Positions 62,585 to 64,000 of a stretch of 64,000 bases of DNA are shown piece after piece. The notes beneath the pieces were generated by a model. It did no database searches and was not told where the DNA came from. It saw nothing but the letters and a program-made list of their open reading frames with translations. Both the position numbers and the translations under genes were made by a program. Source of the DNA: Sebaldella sp. S0638 (GTDB taxonomy: Bacteria > Fusobacteriota > Fusobacteriia > Fusobacteriales > Leptotrichiaceae); NCBI RefSeq assembly GCF_024158605.1, contig NZ_JAMZGM010000012.1:1-64000 (forward strand). The letters run 5' to 3'. Within the stretch, counting starts at the first letter, position 1. Every line of letters starts with the position of its first letter.

Positions 62585-63136
62585 ATGAAAGAAGCACTTA
62601 TAATAATTGATGTACAGAATGATTATTTTCAAGCCGGAAAGATGGAACTGAGAAATCCGTCAGAAGCATTGGGAAATATAAAAAAGTTACTTGCAGAATT
62701 TCGGAATGAAAAGAAGGAAATAATCTTTATAAAGCATATTTCAGTCAGGGAAGAAGCAGGATTTTTTTTGAAAGATACCGTTGGAGCAGAGATACACAAT
62801 GAGATATTTCCGTCTGATTCAGAAAAAATAGTTATAAAAAATTATCCGAATAGTTTTTTTAATACTGAACTGGATCAGTATTTAAAGGAAAAAGGCGTGG
62901 AAAGTCTTATTATCACAGGAATGATGACTCATATGTGCGTGGATTCCACGACTAGAGCTGCTAAAGACCTTGGTTATAAATGTACAGTAATAAAAGATAC
63001 CTGTGCCACAAGGGATTTTATCTTTGAAGAAAAGCTTGTTGCTGCAGAAGAAATTCAAAAGTCATTTATGACTGCTCTGGGATATTATTATGCTGATATT
63101 TTAAGCTGTGAAGAGTATTTGGAAAAAAGAGTATAA
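62585..63136 (+). CDS. Isochorismatase-family cysteine hydrolase
   Basis: 183 residues. The Asp-Lys-Cys triad is visible: D9 in IIIDVQNDYF, the Lys in FIKHIS, and the Cys in MTHMCVDSTTRAAKD. Relatives hydrolyse amides such as nicotinamide or ureidomalonate-like substrates. It follows the HxlR fusion with AAGGAG and is probably its target or partner, so substrate and inducer may be related. Confidence 0.88.
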   Translation: MKEALIIIDVQNDYFQAGKMELRNPSEALGNIKKLLAEFRNEKKEIIFIKHISVREEAGFFLKDTVGAEIHNEIFPSDSEKIVIKNYPNSFFNTELDQYLKEKGVESLIITGMMTHMCVDSTTRAAKDLGYKCTVIKDTCATRDFIFEEKLVAAEEIQKSFMTALGYYYADILSCEEYLEKRV

Positions 63137-63218
63137 AACAGACGAAAATTAGTTTTACAGTCAAACTAAAATATCCTCTAAGCATTATAAATTAAGACAT
63201 TCAAACGAATATTTTTCA

Positions 63219-63247
63219 TTGACATAATATACAAAAAATGATACTTT
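63219..63247 (+). promoter_or_regulatory. Ferredoxin gene promoter
   Basis: TTGACA (63219-63224), 17-base spacer, TACTTT (63242-63247). Confidence 0.65.
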
Positions 63248-63293
63248 AATGTTGTGATATAAATAAATTCAAATATATTTAGGAGGAAACAGT

Positions 63294-63467
63294 ATGGCTT
63301 ATTCAATAGACAAAGATACTTGTATAGCTTGCGGAGCATGTGAAGGAGTATGTCCAGTAGAAGCAATAGCAGAAGCAGACGGAAAATATGCAATTGACGG
63401 AGGAACTTGTATTGATTGCGGTGCATGCGAAGGAGTATGTCCGGTAGAAGCAATATCAGGTGAGTAA
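63294..63467 (+). CDS. 2[4Fe-4S] ferredoxin
   Basis: 57 residues, clostridial-type. Two near-identical halves each carry C-x-x-C-G-x-C-E-G-V-C-P (CIACGACEGVCP at 10-21 and CIDCGACEGVCP at 39-50), binding two [4Fe-4S] clusters. It is a low-potential electron carrier for anaerobic metabolism, for example pyruvate:ferredoxin oxidoreductase. AGGAGG site, own promoter and terminator, so it is a single, probably well-expressed gene. Confidence 0.95.
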   Translation: MAYSIDKDTCIACGACEGVCPVEAIAEADGKYAIDGGTCIDCGACEGVCPVEAISGE

Positions 63468-63476
63468 TAAATAAAT

Positions 63477-63509
63477 AAAGATTTCAGAATCAGCTGGAAT
63501 CTTTTTTTT
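63477..63509 (+). terminator. Terminator after ferredoxin
   Basis: AAAGATTTCAG (63477-63487) pairs with CTGGAATCTTT (63494-63504), with eight T across the end. Confidence 0.88.
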
Positions 63510-63546
63510 GTTCAAAATAATTTTATTAGTTTATACAAGAAAAAAA

Positions 63547-63598
63547 CATTGCATTGTCATTACATTGTATTGACAAAGAAATGATATTGTAGTATGAT
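63547..63598 (+). promoter_or_regulatory. Toxin-antitoxin promoter with repeat operator
   Basis: TTGACA (63570-63575), 17-base spacer, TATGAT (63593-63598). Two direct repeats, CATTGCATTG (63547-63556) and CATTGTATTG (63563-63572), overlap the -35 box and are candidate sites for the antitoxin. Confidence 0.65.
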
Positions 63599-63621
63599 AT
63601 GTATTGTGAAAGGAGTGATTA

Positions 63622-63951
63622 ATGATGAGTACAGGTAAAGCAGCTAATAAAGGTAAAAAAAATGAAAATAAAACAACATCAAAAGATGGAACTTTACAAA
63701 TACGTATAGATAAAAATTTAAAAAATAGAACACAAAAAACTTTAAATTCAATGGGTTTAGATTTTACAACAGCAATAGTACTTTTTTTTAATAAAGTAAA
63801 TAATGAACAGGCTATACCATTTACTATAACTGCTGATGGATTTCACAGCAGCCTGAATAAAGAATTTTTATTAAAATCAATTGATCAGGCTAAAGCTGGT
63901 AGAGTAGTTGAAAAAACATTAGAAGAACTCGAGGCTTTAGAAGATGAGTAA
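63622..63951 (+). CDS. RelB/DinJ-family antitoxin
   Basis: 109 residues. The ribbon-helix-helix part is LQIRIDKNLKNRTQKTLNSMGLDFTTAIVLFFNKV (about 25-58), followed by IPFTITADG and an acidic C-terminus that would wrap the toxin. An unusual 23-residue Lys/Asn/Gly-rich N-terminal extension precedes the DNA-binding domain. AAAGGAG site. Its stop overlaps the toxin start by eight bases. Confidence 0.88.
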   Translation: MMSTGKAANKGKKNENKTTSKDGTLQIRIDKNLKNRTQKTLNSMGLDFTTAIVLFFNKVNNEQAIPFTITADGFHSSLNKEFLLKSIDQAKAGRVVEKTLEELEALEDE

Positions 63952-64000
63952 ACTATTTTTTACAGAAGATGCTTGGGATGAATACATTAATTGGCAAACT
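63944..64000 (+). CDS. yoeB: YoeB/Txe-family toxin, 5' part only
   Basis: Partial: 19 codons before the window ends. MSKLFFTEDAWDEYINWQT matches the start of YoeB/Txe mRNA interferases, which cut ribosome-bound mRNA. The ATG lies inside the antitoxin 3' end (eight-base overlap), the usual coupling of such pairs. Confidence 0.8.
   Translation, partial: MSKLFFTEDAWDEYINWQT

Overview
The window is a 64 kb stretch of low-GC (roughly one third G+C) bacterial chromosome. AGGAGG-type ribosome binding sites, Firmicutes-like sugar operons, lipoprotein solute-binding proteins and 2[4Fe-4S] ferredoxin suggest an anaerobic saccharolytic fermenter. The style fits Fusobacteria (Leptotrichiaceae, Sebaldella-like), but that placement is inference and no rRNA or tRNA gene was recognised.

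Layout. 82-4181: single genes (YdjC-type deacetylase, a thymidine kinase with a BioD-like tail, membrane phosphoesterase, cysteine synthase). 4753-7636: a secreted VIT/vWA protein split by a frameshift. 7800-13904: a ten-gene operon of RNA modification, DNA repair and housekeeping functions (HAD phosphatase, TruA-like enzyme with a KH motif, HD protein, RluD-like synthase, Ogt, RNase HII, YraN, zinc ribbon, ComF). 14208-17191: a secreted GH13-like protein with degraded catalytic motifs and a small lipoprotein. 17547-23888: LacI regulator plus a D-allose transport and catabolism operon (alsACEKB order). 24417-29694 (minus strand): a lacRABFEG lactose/galactoside PTS operon without lacC and lacD. 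30034-32149: class II photolyase and a YheO-type regulator. 32529-40676: xylose operon xylFGHAB with a ROK regulator; xylB is interrupted at a ten-A run.

40850-53688 is the most notable region: a sulfoquinovose (SQ) sulfoglycolysis cluster of the transaldolase type. It encodes a TalC/FSA-like transaldolase, a YihU-like sulfolactaldehyde reductase, a fucose-isomerase-like SQ isomerase, a DUF4867 protein, an SSS symporter, a GH31 sulfoquinovosidase and a TauE/SafE exporter. It runs directly into dhaMKL and gldA, followed by a ROK regulator. I infer that the operon handles sulfoquinovosyl glycerol completely: the glycosidase frees SQ and glycerol, glycerol is oxidised and phosphorylated to DHAP, and SQ is split to fructose-6-phosphate plus sulfolactaldehyde, which is reduced and exported.

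53908-64000: accessory genes. These are a DUF5996 protein, an osmoprotectant-type ABC transporter, a tautomerase, two unknown minus-strand genes and a 2-hydroxyacid dehydrogenase between two copies of a 57-bp direct repeat, an unknown 366-residue protein, an HxlR/flavin split-barrel fusion, an isochorismatase-like hydrolase, a 57-residue ferredoxin, and a RelB/YoeB toxin-antitoxin pair cut by the window end. Families were recognised by eye and no database search was run.
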